Shown here: positions 6,971 through 13,535 of the stretch, in pieces
Layout of the letters: each line of letters begins with the position of its first letter
How positions within the stretch are numbered: the first letter of the stretch is position 1
NCBI GenBank assembly: GCA_934271265.1
Contig: CAKQRE010000031.1
Coordinates: 1-13,764 of the forward strand
Reading direction: 5' to 3'
From: an uncultured Clostridia bacterium
Lineage (GTDB): Bacteria > Bacillota > Clostridia > Christensenellales > Borkfalkiaceae
Length of the DNA: 13,764 nt
Program-made: the position numbers and the translations under genes
The notes under the pieces: generated by a model
What the model saw: only the letters and a program-made list of their open reading frames with translations
The model's database searches: none
What the model was told of the DNA's origin: nothing

Positions 6971-8551
6971 TCAGTCTTTCACCGTTTCGGCAAGATAGCC
7001 GTCGTAATCAACGGGGCGATCGTAAACTTTCGTGCCGTCGATTTCGATAATACGGTTGCACACCGTATTCATCAGCTCCTGATCGTGGCTCGTTAAAAGA
7101 AGGCATCCTTTGAAATTTTCAAGACCGTCGTTCAAAGCGGTGATCGATTCGAGGTCGAGATGGTTGGTAGGCTCGTCGAGGATCATGAAATTTCCTCCTT
7201 CGAGCATCATCTTCGCGAGCATACATCTCACCCTTTCGCCGCCGGACACCACGGACGCTTTTTTCAAAGCCTCTTCCCCGGAGAAGAGCATTCTACCGAG
7301 CCACCCGCGGACGAATTCCTCGTAATGGTCGTAGGAAAAACGGCTCAGCCAGTCGACAAGAGACAGATCGCACCCGACGAAAAAGCTGTCGTTATTGGAC
7401 GGAAGATAGGTCGGCGTGATCGTTTTTCCCCATTTGAAATAACCGCTCGTCGCCGTTTCGTTTCCCATCAGAATATCGTAAAACATGGTGATCGCCTTGC
7501 TGTTCTTGCCGACGATACCGATCTTATCCTCTCTCCCGACGGTAAAGGAAACGTTTTCGAAATAGCCCTCTTTCGTCAGGTTTTCCACAAACAGAATGTC
7601 GTTTCCGATCTCGCGGTCATATTTAAAATTGATATAGGGATATTTTCTCGAAGAAATTTTGATATCGTTGATCGTAAGTTTCTCGAGTTCTTTTTTTCGC
7701 GCGGTCGCCTGCTTGCTCTTCGAGGCGTTCGCGGAGAACCTTGCGATAAATTCCTGCAATTCCTTCGCGCGCTGTTCCGATTTCTTATTCTGCTCTTTCT
7801 GCTGACGGGCAAGAAGCTGGCTCGTTTTATACCAGAAATCGTAGTTGCCGAAATACACGTTGATCCTGCCGAAATCGACGTCGCAGATATAGGTGCAAAC
7901 CTTATTCAGGAAGTGGCGGTTGTGCGAAACGATGATGATCGTGTTTTCGTAATCGAGCAGGAAATCTTCCAGCCAGCGCGTGGTACGGATATCGAGGTTG
8001 TTCGTCGGTTCGTCCAGAAGAAGGACGTCCGGATTGCCGAACAACGCCTGCGCAAGAAGGATCTTGACCTTTTCTTTCCCGTCGAGCTCTCCCATTTTCT
8101 TTTCGAAATCGTCGGCGGGAATTTCAAGGGCGGAAAGAAGTTTTTCCGCATCGCTCTCCGCGTCCCATCCGCCGAGCTCGGCAAATTCCGTCTCGAGATC
8201 GCTCGCGCGGATCCCGTCTTCATCGGTAAAATCGGCTTTCGCGTAAAGGGCGTCCTTCTCGTCCATGATATCGACAAGCCTTTTATGCCCGAGCATGACG
8301 GTACGAAGGACCGTTTCGTCGTCGAAAGCATGCTGATCCTGACGAAGCACGGACATTCTCTCGTTTTTACCGAGCGAAACCTCGCCTTTCTGCGCCTCGA
8401 TCTCCCCGGACAGAACCTTCAGAAAGGTGGATTTTCCCGCACCGTTCGCTCCGATAATGCCGTAACAATTGCCCTTGGTGAACTTGATATTAACGTCTTC
8501 GAACAGCTTTCTGCTGCCGAATTGCAAACTGACTCCCGTAACCTGTAACAT
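6971..8551 (-). CDS. ABC-F ATPase, YbiT/YkpA-like
   Basis: Soluble ABC-F protein with two ABC domains and no membrane segments, 526 aa. ABC-F proteins bind the ribosomal E site and affect translation; some protect against antibiotics, but this one resembles the housekeeping YbiT/YkpA branch. Domain 1 has Walker A GANGAGKST (34-42), an altered signature (LDGKEKVK, 156-163) and Walker B ending in E181 (LLLDEPTNNLD). The charged interdomain linker (about 240-300, with QEFIARFSANASKSKQATAR) is typical. Domain 2 has SGGER (436-440) and E460, but its Walker A reads GIVGKNSKAIT and lacks the Gly-Lys-Thr core. The start MLQVTGV (ATG 8551, AGAGGT just upstream) is chosen because the frame's extra 58 codons upstream do not resemble the family. 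It has its own promoter and a long leader. Confidence 0.93.
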   Translation of the reverse strand: MLQVTGVSLQFGSRKLFEDVNIKFTKGNCYGIIGANGAGKSTFLKVLSGEIEAQKGEVSLGKNERMSVLRQDQHAFDDETVLRTVMLGHKRLVDIMDEKDALYAKADFTDEDGIRASDLETEFAELGGWDAESDAEKLLSALEIPADDFEKKMGELDGKEKVKILLAQALFGNPDVLLLDEPTNNLDIRTTRWLEDFLLDYENTIIIVSHNRHFLNKVCTYICDVDFGRINVYFGNYDFWYKTSQLLARQQKEQNKKSEQRAKELQEFIARFSANASKSKQATARKKELEKLTINDIKISSRKYPYINFKYDREIGNDILFVENLTKEGYFENVSFTVGREDKIGIVGKNSKAITMFYDILMGNETATSGYFKWGKTITPTYLPSNNDSFFVGCDLSLVDWLSRFSYDHYEEFVRGWLGRMLFSGEEALKKASVVSGGERVRCMLAKMMLEGGNFMILDEPTNHLDLESITALNDGLENFKGCLLLTSHDQELMNTVCNRIIEIDGTKVYDRPVDYDGYLAETVKD

Positions 8552-8562
8552 TTTACCTCTCG

Positions 8563-8644
8563 GAATTTTTCCGCCATGCCGGAACGAACCATGTTTTCGG
8601 CTGCGGTCTTCCCCGCGCGCCCCGACAAACGATCGGAAAAATTC
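8563..8644 (-). promoter_or_regulatory. Long-range inverted repeat in the ABC-F leader
   Basis: In the roughly 195-nt leader of the ABC-F gene, GAATTTTTCCG pairs perfectly with CGGAAAAATTC (11 bp) across 60 nt. The 3' arm ends about 2 nt before the AGAGGT ribosome site. The enclosed segment is GC-rich and can fold further. Such an arrangement could expose or hide the ribosome site. No leader peptide with a good ribosome site was found, and no named riboswitch class was recognised. Confidence 0.4.
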
Positions 8645-8753
8645 TTCTTTTTTGCTTGTCCGGATATAAGAATACGAACTTTCGCGTCTTCCTTCCGTCA
8701 GATTTGCGATTCGCCGTAAAAACAACCGACCCGACGGATCCGGACCCTTTTAT

Positions 8754-8782
8754 ATTATATAGGATACGGGGGATTTTTACAA
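8754..8782 (-). promoter_or_regulatory. Sigma-A promoter of the ABC-F gene
   Basis: On the minus strand, TTGTAA (8777-8782) and a perfect TATAAT (8754-8759) are 17 bp apart. The -35 matches at four of six positions. Transcription should begin near 8747, leaving a leader of about 195 nt before the ATG at 8551. The -35 lies in the loop and arm of a 17-bp inverted repeat. Confidence 0.6.
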
Positions 8783-8799
8783 GTAAAAACCCCCCGTAT
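8764..8799. other. 17-bp stem-loop between the Hpt and ABC-F genes
   Basis: ATACGGGGGATTTTTAC and GTAAAAACCCCCCGTAT pair over 17 positions with one mismatch (a G-U pair in the minus-strand RNA) and a 2-nt loop. It lies where the Hpt transcript should end, but it is not followed by a T-run on the minus strand. It may be a processed 3' end or a non-standard terminator. Confidence 0.55.
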
Positions 8800-8847
8800 T
8801 GTGATTTTCTTCGCGAATTTTGAGAAAAAGTTTTTTCATCTCTCCGA

Positions 8848-8884
8848 ATGCCGGACAAGAATCATACGAACCACGGTCCGGCAT
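8848..8884 (-). repeat. Structured hairpin element, copy 1 (3' of the Hpt gene)
   Basis: A perfect 9-bp stem (ATGCCGGAC / GTCCGGCAT) encloses a 19-nt loop. The segment CAAGARTMATACGAACC (plus-strand reading) is shared with the element at 11769-11804. It begins about 50 bp past the stop of the minus-strand Hpt gene. The stem bases differ between copies while pairing is kept. I know no named family that matches. Confidence 0.6.
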
Positions 8885-8932
8885 GATATCCGAGAAAAAT
8901 ATATTCCGATGCTTTTGCGCCGTTCCCGGCTT

Positions 8933-9280
8933 TTATTCCACCTCGGCAAGAGCCGCCATGAGAGCGGTATATTCTTTCTCCACTTCGTGAAACAAAGGTT
9001 CAACCCCCTCAAGAGATCTTCCGCGAAGTTTTTCCGTCAGTTCGAACGCGGGACGATACAGATTTTCGAATCCGAGGTTCTGGCAAACCCCTTTCAGCGT
9101 GTGTGCCGCGCGGAACGCCGTTTCCGCATCTCCTTCCGCCAAAGCCTTTTTCAGACTGCCGAAACTCGGATCCTTCGGAAACTTCATGGCAAAATACTTC
9201 GCCGTCTCTCCCGATCCGAGCCTGCCTTCCACTTCGGAATAATTTCCGCCTATTTTATCATAAAACTGAACAATCGTCAT
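8933..9280 (-). CDS. Stand-alone Hpt (histidine phosphotransfer) protein
   Basis: Small cytoplasmic phosphorelay protein, 115 aa, with a single Hpt four-helix-bundle domain. The phospho-accepting histidine is H60 in AAHTLKGVCQNLGF, the diagnostic HxLKG motif. Hpt proteins carry phosphate between receiver domains and have no enzyme activity themselves. The ATG at 9280 is chosen because AGGAG lies 4 nt upstream; a GTG at 9298 would add six residues across that site. It follows the GGDEF-REC-HD-GYP gene on the same strand after 94 bp and is probably co-transcribed with it. The receiver of that enzyme is the obvious partner, but the kinase that loads the system is not in the window. Similar short Hpt proteins are common in gut Clostridia. 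Confidence 0.92.
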   Translation of the reverse strand: MTIVQFYDKIGGNYSEVEGRLGSGETAKYFAMKFPKDPSFGSLKKALAEGDAETAFRAAHTLKGVCQNLGFENLYRPAFELTEKLRGRSLEGVEPLFHEVEKEYTALMAALAEVE

Positions 9281-9374
9281 AATTCTCCTTTTCGCCACAG
9301 CGGCGCCGAGCGCGGTATACCCGCAAAATTCAATAAAAATACTTTGTTTATCGCGTTATAGCCGCACTTATATA

Positions 9375-11303
9375 TTATCTGATCTCTCCGTTTTTATCTT
9401 TTGCGAGATATTTTCTCACGTCGAGCAGACATTCGACCAAAAGAGGATTGAACTGACCGCACTCGCCGTTCACGATCATTTCGATCGCCTGATCTTCGGT
9501 ATAAGCTTCTTTATAAGAACGCTTCGCGGTCAGAGCGTCGTAAGCGTCGGCGAGAGACACGACCTGCGCGGCAATGGGGATATCGTCCCCTTTCAACCCT
9601 TCGGGATATCCCTTCCCGTCATACTTCTCATGATGATATAAACAGATCTGATAAGCATATTTTACGAGAGGTTCGTCCTGATATTCGGGAATCGCGGCAA
9701 CCATCTCCGCGCCGATCCTGGTATGCGTTTTCACGATCTCGAACTCTTCCGGCGTAAGTTTCCCGGGTTTGCTCAGGATATTCCCGCCGATCCCGACTTT
9801 ACCGATATCGTGCAGGGAGGAAGCCGTCGTGATCAGATACACGTCCCTTCCGGAGAGGTTGTATTTCTTCGTTTTCATCATCAGGCGCACGAGCAGAAGT
9901 TCCGTGATCTTATTGATGTTGGTAACGTGCCTGCCCCCGAACCCGGTGCGAAACTCTGCAACTTCGCTTAAGATATCCACCAGGATACGGCTGTTCTTCT
10001 CCTTTTCGAGAATTTCTCCCGAAACGGCGGAGATCAGACGGCGCTGTTTCTCATACAGATTGATCGTATTGAGGACCCGCCTGTAAACGACCTTCGCGTC
10101 GAACGGTCTGCTTATAAAATCGGACACTCCCATTTCGTACGCTTTCCGGATGGTCTGTTCCGACTCGTCGCCCGTAATGGTGATCACGGGGATATCCTCG
10201 ATATAATGATTCATGGTCATGTACTCGAGAACGTCGAACCCGTTCATTTCGGGCATCATGATATCGAGCAGGATCACGGATATCGCCGTGCCGTAGCGTT
10301 TCAGACAAGAAACACATTCTTTCCCTCCCGAAGCCTCGATCACGTTGAATTCGTTTTTTAAAATAGTGGTCAAAATCTCGCGATTGATCTCGGAATCGTC
10401 GACGATCAGGATATTCGCTTTGTTTTTTTCTTCCTTCAGCTCGGCGTCTCTGTCGGTAACGATCACGTTTTTTTCGCCTTTCGCCCGATACAGGAGCCTG
10501 TCCGCACGGTTTACCGCGGATTCAACCGTTTCGTTGCGGCACATCGTCGCGCCGATGCTCGTCGTCAGTTTGATTTCCGCATACCCCGGCAAAACGATAC
10601 GATTGACGTTTTTCAATAAATTTTTCAGACCCAATTCAAATCCGTCTTCGCGAACGCCCGGCATGACAAGAAGAAATTCGTCTCCTCCGTAACGGATCAG
10701 CCTGTCGGAAGTGCGAAGCCCTTTTTGCATTTCGGCAGCGACAACGGTAAGAACGGAATCGCCCGCAGAATGTCCGTAAACGTCGTTATACACTTTGAAA
10801 TCGTCGAGATCGATCATCGCCACGCCGGCGGCAAGAGTGGAATTTTTCAGTTTCTCCTCATAGAAGCGGCGATTGAAGATACCCGTCATCGCGTCGGTAT
10901 ACATTTTTTCGTAATAGCCGTTCATATGAGAAAGCAACCTGTCCCCGCCGCTGTAATCCATAAGGCTTTCCTCGTCGAACACGCGGAGACACTCCATCAC
11001 GCACGGCTCTCCGTCCACCTCGACGTATCTGGAGATCACGTGATATACGTTCTTATCGGAAAACTCGAGCTTTGCGATATCCCTTTTCTCAATACATGCT
11101 TTTGCCGAAACGCAGTTTTCGCAAGGCTCGTCCTTTGCCCAGAAGGAATAGCAAGGGCACGACTTTTCCGGAAGATTATCCTTTCCGCAAATACCCGCAA
11201 TTTCTTTCTTTTTCAACAATCTTACCACGGTGAAAATCTTGCGGAATTCCGCCATTTCCGCTTCGGCTTCCCGCATCGTGAGTTTTGTAATCTCTCCTTC
11301 CAT
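9375..11303 (-). CDS. GGDEF-REC-HD-GYP c-di-GMP enzyme with Cys-rich N-terminus
   Basis: Soluble 642-aa signalling protein that appears able both to make and to break c-di-GMP. Residues 1-115 form a cysteine-rich, PAS-like sensor-type region (C39, C49, C51, C61, C64, C70, C101, C105). The GGDEF domain (about 130-285) has intact GGDEF at 206-210 and an inhibitory I-site RTSD at 197-200, spaced five residues before it. The receiver domain (about 296-415) has D302, D303 and the phospho-acceptor D347 (LLDIMMP); the usual lysine is R399 (ISRPF). The HD-GYP domain (about 440-635) has H498-D499, H527, HHEKYDGKGYP at 557-567, and D586. I start at ATG 11303, with AGGAAG 4 nt upstream; upstream in-frame codons look non-coding. 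It is followed by the Hpt gene. There are no membrane helices. Confidence 0.95.
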   Translation of the reverse strand: MEGEITKLTMREAEAEMAEFRKIFTVVRLLKKKEIAGICGKDNLPEKSCPCYSFWAKDEPCENCVSAKACIEKRDIAKLEFSDKNVYHVISRYVEVDGEPCVMECLRVFDEESLMDYSGGDRLLSHMNGYYEKMYTDAMTGIFNRRFYEEKLKNSTLAAGVAMIDLDDFKVYNDVYGHSAGDSVLTVVAAEMQKGLRTSDRLIRYGGDEFLLVMPGVREDGFELGLKNLLKNVNRIVLPGYAEIKLTTSIGATMCRNETVESAVNRADRLLYRAKGEKNVIVTDRDAELKEEKNKANILIVDDSEINREILTTILKNEFNVIEASGGKECVSCLKRYGTAISVILLDIMMPEMNGFDVLEYMTMNHYIEDIPVITITGDESEQTIRKAYEMGVSDFISRPFDAKVVYRRVLNTINLYEKQRRLISAVSGEILEKEKNSRILVDILSEVAEFRTGFGGRHVTNINKITELLLVRLMMKTKKYNLSGRDVYLITTASSLHDIGKVGIGGNILSKPGKLTPEEFEIVKTHTRIGAEMVAAIPEYQDEPLVKYAYQICLYHHEKYDGKGYPEGLKGDDIPIAAQVVSLADAYDALTAKRSYKEAYTEDQAIEMIVNGECGQFNPLLVECLLDVRKYLAKDKNGEIR

Positions 11304-11428
11304 AAGACTTCCTCTGTTTCCGAACCGACTTTCTTCTCCAAAAACGAAGGCTGCCGGACGCATCCGTCGTTTCTTTCGATCCGCCGCCAATACACGCTTA
11401 TAGAAAATCCTGTCGGTTTTATCCCGAT

Positions 11429-11456
11429 TTTACATATTCATTATAACATATATTAT
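11429..11456 (+). promoter_or_regulatory. Candidate promoter for the small plus-strand gene
   Basis: TTTACA (11429-11434) and TATTAT (11451-11456) are 16 bp apart, each one base from consensus. Transcription would start near 11463, about 100 nt before the small reading frame. It overlaps the divergent promoter at 11440-11468. Confidence 0.4.
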
Positions 11457-11468
11457 GGGAATTATCAA
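11440..11468 (-). promoter_or_regulatory. Sigma-A promoter of the c-di-GMP enzyme/Hpt operon
   Basis: On the minus strand, TTGATA (11463-11468) and a perfect TATAAT (11440-11445) are 17 bp apart. Transcription should start near 11433, giving a leader of about 130 nt. I looked there for a c-di-GMP riboswitch core and did not find one. Confidence 0.7.
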
Positions 11469-11527
11469 GCCTATGGAAAAAAATATCCGAACTCGAAAGA
11501 ATAAAATACAAGGAAAGAAAACCGATT

Positions 11528-11560
11528 TTGTCATTCCGACCCTTCGCGAGGAGATCTGCG
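11528..11560 (+). repeat. TTGTCATTC-type extragenic repeat fragment
   Basis: TTGTCATTCCGACC followed by CTTCGCGAGGAGATCTGCG resembles the widespread TCATTCTGAGCGA..GAAGAATCT class of extragenic repeats. The same TTGTCATTC core recurs at 13398 and 13446. It supplies the AGGAG that may serve as ribosome site for the small reading frame beginning at 11564. Confidence 0.45.
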
Positions 11561-11563
11561 GAT

Positions 11564-11674
11564 ATGGATAACGAGAACGAAAAGCCCGGCGATAAAAAAT
11601 CGGCTGAATGTGAACAACAAGAGAAAACAGGCTTTTTACAGGTGTTTTTGTTTGTTTTTAAGAAGAAACAATAA
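11564..11674 (+). CDS. Candidate 36-residue small protein
   Basis: ATG to TAA reading frame of 36 codons, not recognised. The first 22 residues are strongly charged (MDNENEKPGDKK at the start, single cysteine C16). The end is a short aromatic hydrophobic stretch capped by lysines (GFLQVFLFVFKKKQ). AGGAG lies 10 nt upstream, a candidate promoter lies at 11429-11456, and the TAA overlaps the first base of an intrinsic terminator. This is what a short mono-cistronic gene looks like. Against it: the ribosome site lies in an extragenic repeat, and a frame this short can occur by chance. It is divergent from the c-di-GMP operon and convergent with spoIVA. The tail might touch the membrane surface but is too short to span it. 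Confidence 0.45.
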   Translation: MDNENEKPGDKKSAECEQQEKTGFLQVFLFVFKKKQ

Positions 11675-11720
11675 AAATCGCCCCGTTTTCCCTAAAAGGG
11701 GAGATATCGGGGCAATTTTT
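11673..11720. terminator. Bidirectional intrinsic terminator between the small gene and spoIVA
   Basis: The arms AAAAAT-c-GCCCCG and CGGGGC-a-ATTTTT pair with one mismatch, and an inner CCC/GGG stem lies within. The plus side ends in ATTTTTG and the minus side in a T-run of five. It can end the small plus-strand transcript at its stop codon and also spoIVA read-through. Confidence 0.75.
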
Positions 11721-11768
11721 GTAAAATGGCAGCCTATAAGCCGTTTAACATATATTTTTGCATGAGAA

Positions 11769-11804
11769 ATGCCAGGCAAGAGTAATACGAACCTTGCCCG
11801 GCAT
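11769..11804 (-). repeat. Structured hairpin element, copy 2 (3' of spoIVA)
   Basis: A stem of 12 positions with one mismatch (ATGCC-a-GGCAAG / CTTGCC-c-GGCAT) around a 12-nt loop. It shares CAAGARTMATACGAACC with copy 1 at 8848-8884 and begins 21 bp past the spoIVA stop, in the same orientation relative to the upstream gene. The changes between copies in the stem mostly keep pairing. Confidence 0.6.
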
Positions 11805-11824
11805 AGCAATTTGCGGGCGGAAAA

Positions 11825-13294
11825 TCAATACAGAAAGCAGAAAATGCGGTATCTGCCTTCGTTTACCATTTTGGTCACGTTGCGGCGTATCTTATTCTTT
11901 GCGTCCGCGGGGATCCCGTCCGCTTTTTTCGCGATCTCGTCGTCGATCAGACCGCCGAGCGGCTTTCCGAAAATCGTTACGCCGTCAAGCCCGTTTTCTT
12001 CTCTGTTCTTTTTCAGAAATTCCGAGAACTCCTCGCATTGTTCTTTCGTGCCGGACAGCGGATTCACCGTTACCCCGACCTTCACTTTCATCACGTGGAC
12101 GCATTCCGCGTTTGCTCTTATCGTTACGCCGTAACGCGCGCCCTGCCGGACGACTTTCGGGTCCTCCACTTCCGTTTCCTCCTTCGACGGCAACGAAACG
12201 CCGTACCCGAATTCCTTTGCGGAAGAGATCGCGCCGCTGATTTTTTCGTATTCTCTCCCCGCCTCGCTGAGCCTCGCGACGTATTTCATCAAGCCGCATT
12301 CGTCCGCAACGGTCTCGCCGCAGATCGAACCGAGAACGTCGTAAAACAACGAACGGTCGCATCCGAGCCCGATTTTTGCCCTGCCCTCTCCCGCGATCAC
12401 TTCGGAAGTTTCCGGAAGGATCTTATCCACCGCGGAAAGCTCCTCTTCCAGATAAGCGAGATCTTTCATTTTAACCGAACGGGAAGCGCCCCGTTTCGCG
12501 GCGTTCAGCACGGCGGATACCGCGGGATTATCGGGCGGCAAAGTCTCCATCCAGGCGGGAAGAGATATTTCCACCGAACGCAGAGGGAACTCGTACAAAA
12601 CGGACTCCATCACCTCGGTGAATTTATCTTCCCCGCAGGAAAGAACGTTCATCGGCGTGACCGCGACCCCGTATTTTTCGCTTAAAGAGGAGGCAAGACT
12701 TTTACAATCTTCGCCGTCCGGATCGGAAGAATTCAGCACAACGGCAAAAGGCTTTCCGATCTCTTTCAGTTTTGCCACCGTTTTTTCTTCGGCGGGCACG
12801 TAATTCGCACGGGGCAAACCGGCAACGGAACCGTCCGTCGTCACCACGACGGCGATGGTGGAATGTTCCCCGATCACTTTATCCGTTCCCCTCTCCGCCG
12901 CTTCCTCAAAAGGAACGGGGGTTTCGTCCCACGGGGTTCGGACCATACGGGGCTTCCCGTCTTCCTGCGCACCGCCCGCGCCTTCGATCAGAAACCCGAC
13001 GCAATCGATCAGCCGCATTTTCGCGCTCGCCTTTCCCCGCAGGGAAACCTTCACGCCGTCGCCGGGAATAAATTTCGGCTCGGTCGTCGTGATCGTCTTC
13101 CCTTCGCCGGACTGCGGCAATTCGTCCGAAGCAACGCTCTTTTTCCCGCGCCCCTGAACGTTCGGGATCAGAAACAACTCGGCAAATCTTTTCACGAAGG
13201 TAGACTTTCCCGTTCTGACGGGCCCTACCACTCCGACGTAAATATCCCCGTCCGTCCTCTCCGCGATATCGCCGTATATATCGTATTTTTCCAT
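11825..13294 (-). CDS. spoIVA: Stage IV sporulation protein A, spore-coat base ATPase
   Basis: SpoIVA polymerises, driven by ATP, on the outer forespore membrane to form the basement layer on which the spore coat is built; it is made in the mother cell. The product is 489 aa, against 492 in Bacillus subtilis. The start MEKYDIYGDIAERTDGDIY matches the family N-terminus. Walker A is GPVRTGKS at 24-31 with K30, and the Walker B aspartate is D97 (LIDCVG), the same positions I recall for B. subtilis. The threonine-rich TITTTEPKF segment (sensor region) starts at about 68. The middle and the C-terminal end (VTKMVNEGRYRIFCFLY) align in order. ATG 13294 is chosen by family; GGGAGGG lies 12 nt upstream, a long spacing, and a GTG at 13315 is the alternative. 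Transcribed alone from a sigma-E-like promoter. Confidence 0.97.
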   Translation of the reverse strand: MEKYDIYGDIAERTDGDIYVGVVGPVRTGKSTFVKRFAELFLIPNVQGRGKKSVASDELPQSGEGKTITTTEPKFIPGDGVKVSLRGKASAKMRLIDCVGFLIEGAGGAQEDGKPRMVRTPWDETPVPFEEAAERGTDKVIGEHSTIAVVVTTDGSVAGLPRANYVPAEEKTVAKLKEIGKPFAVVLNSSDPDGEDCKSLASSLSEKYGVAVTPMNVLSCGEDKFTEVMESVLYEFPLRSVEISLPAWMETLPPDNPAVSAVLNAAKRGASRSVKMKDLAYLEEELSAVDKILPETSEVIAGEGRAKIGLGCDRSLFYDVLGSICGETVADECGLMKYVARLSEAGREYEKISGAISSAKEFGYGVSLPSKEETEVEDPKVVRQGARYGVTIRANAECVHVMKVKVGVTVNPLSGTKEQCEEFSEFLKKNREENGLDGVTIFGKPLGGLIDDEIAKKADGIPADAKNKIRRNVTKMVNEGRYRIFCFLY

Positions 13295-13322
13295 AAAAAC
13301 CAAAAGCCCTCCCACATGGTAC

Positions 13323-13352
13323 AGTATATGAGGGGGCTTTCCGCAATATGAT
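13323..13352 (-). promoter_or_regulatory. Sigma-E-like mother-cell promoter of spoIVA
   Basis: On the minus strand, ATCATATT (13345-13352), a 14-bp spacer and CATATACT (13323-13330) fit the sigma-E pattern (ATATT at -35, CATACANT at -10) with one mismatch in the -10. Transcription should begin near 13316, about 22 nt before the ATG. In B. subtilis spoIVA is sigma-E dependent, so the context agrees. Confidence 0.75.
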
Positions 13353-13397
13353 TTTTATTTTCCCTGTCCGCACAATTCGCTTACGATATCACGCGCC

Positions 13398-13490
13398 TTG
13401 TCATTCCATTTCTGCCCTTGCCTTTGCCCGTGAAAAATCCGTTTTTTGTCATTCTGATCCTACCACTTGCCCTACTTAGTGAAGAATCTC
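13398..13490 (+). repeat. Two TTGTCATTC-type extragenic repeat fragments
   Basis: TTGTCATTC occurs at 13398-13406 and 13446-13454. The second continues as TCTGATCC and, some 20 nt later, AGTGAAGAATCTC (13478-13490), close to the dispersed TCATTCTGAGCGAAGCGAAGAATCT element found in many bacterial genomes. They are non-coding. Confidence 0.5.
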
Positions 13491-13535
13491 AAAAAACACA
13501 GGATACGGGATACCCCGTCGAGGGAGTTCAAGGTA

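Noticed and set aside
7160..8548. Plus-strand 462-codon frame
   Set aside because: Exact antisense shadow of the ABC-F gene, a result of its codon bias; no family resemblance.
8551..8725. 58-codon N-terminal extension of the ABC-F protein
   Set aside because: It contains no recognisable domain, has no ribosome site at 8725, and the family starts at MLQVTGV where a good ribosome site exists.
11304..11433. c-di-GMP (GEMM) riboswitch in the leader of the c-di-GMP enzyme
   Set aside because: I looked for the conserved GCAAAGCC-type core and tetraloop receptor and found neither; only small stems such as TCGG/CCGA are present.
13303..13340. Hairpin hiding the spoIVA ribosome site
   Set aside because: The arms AAAGCCCCCTC and GGGAGGGCTTT pair well, but with the sigma-E-like start near 13316 the first arm lies in the promoter spacer and is not in the transcript.
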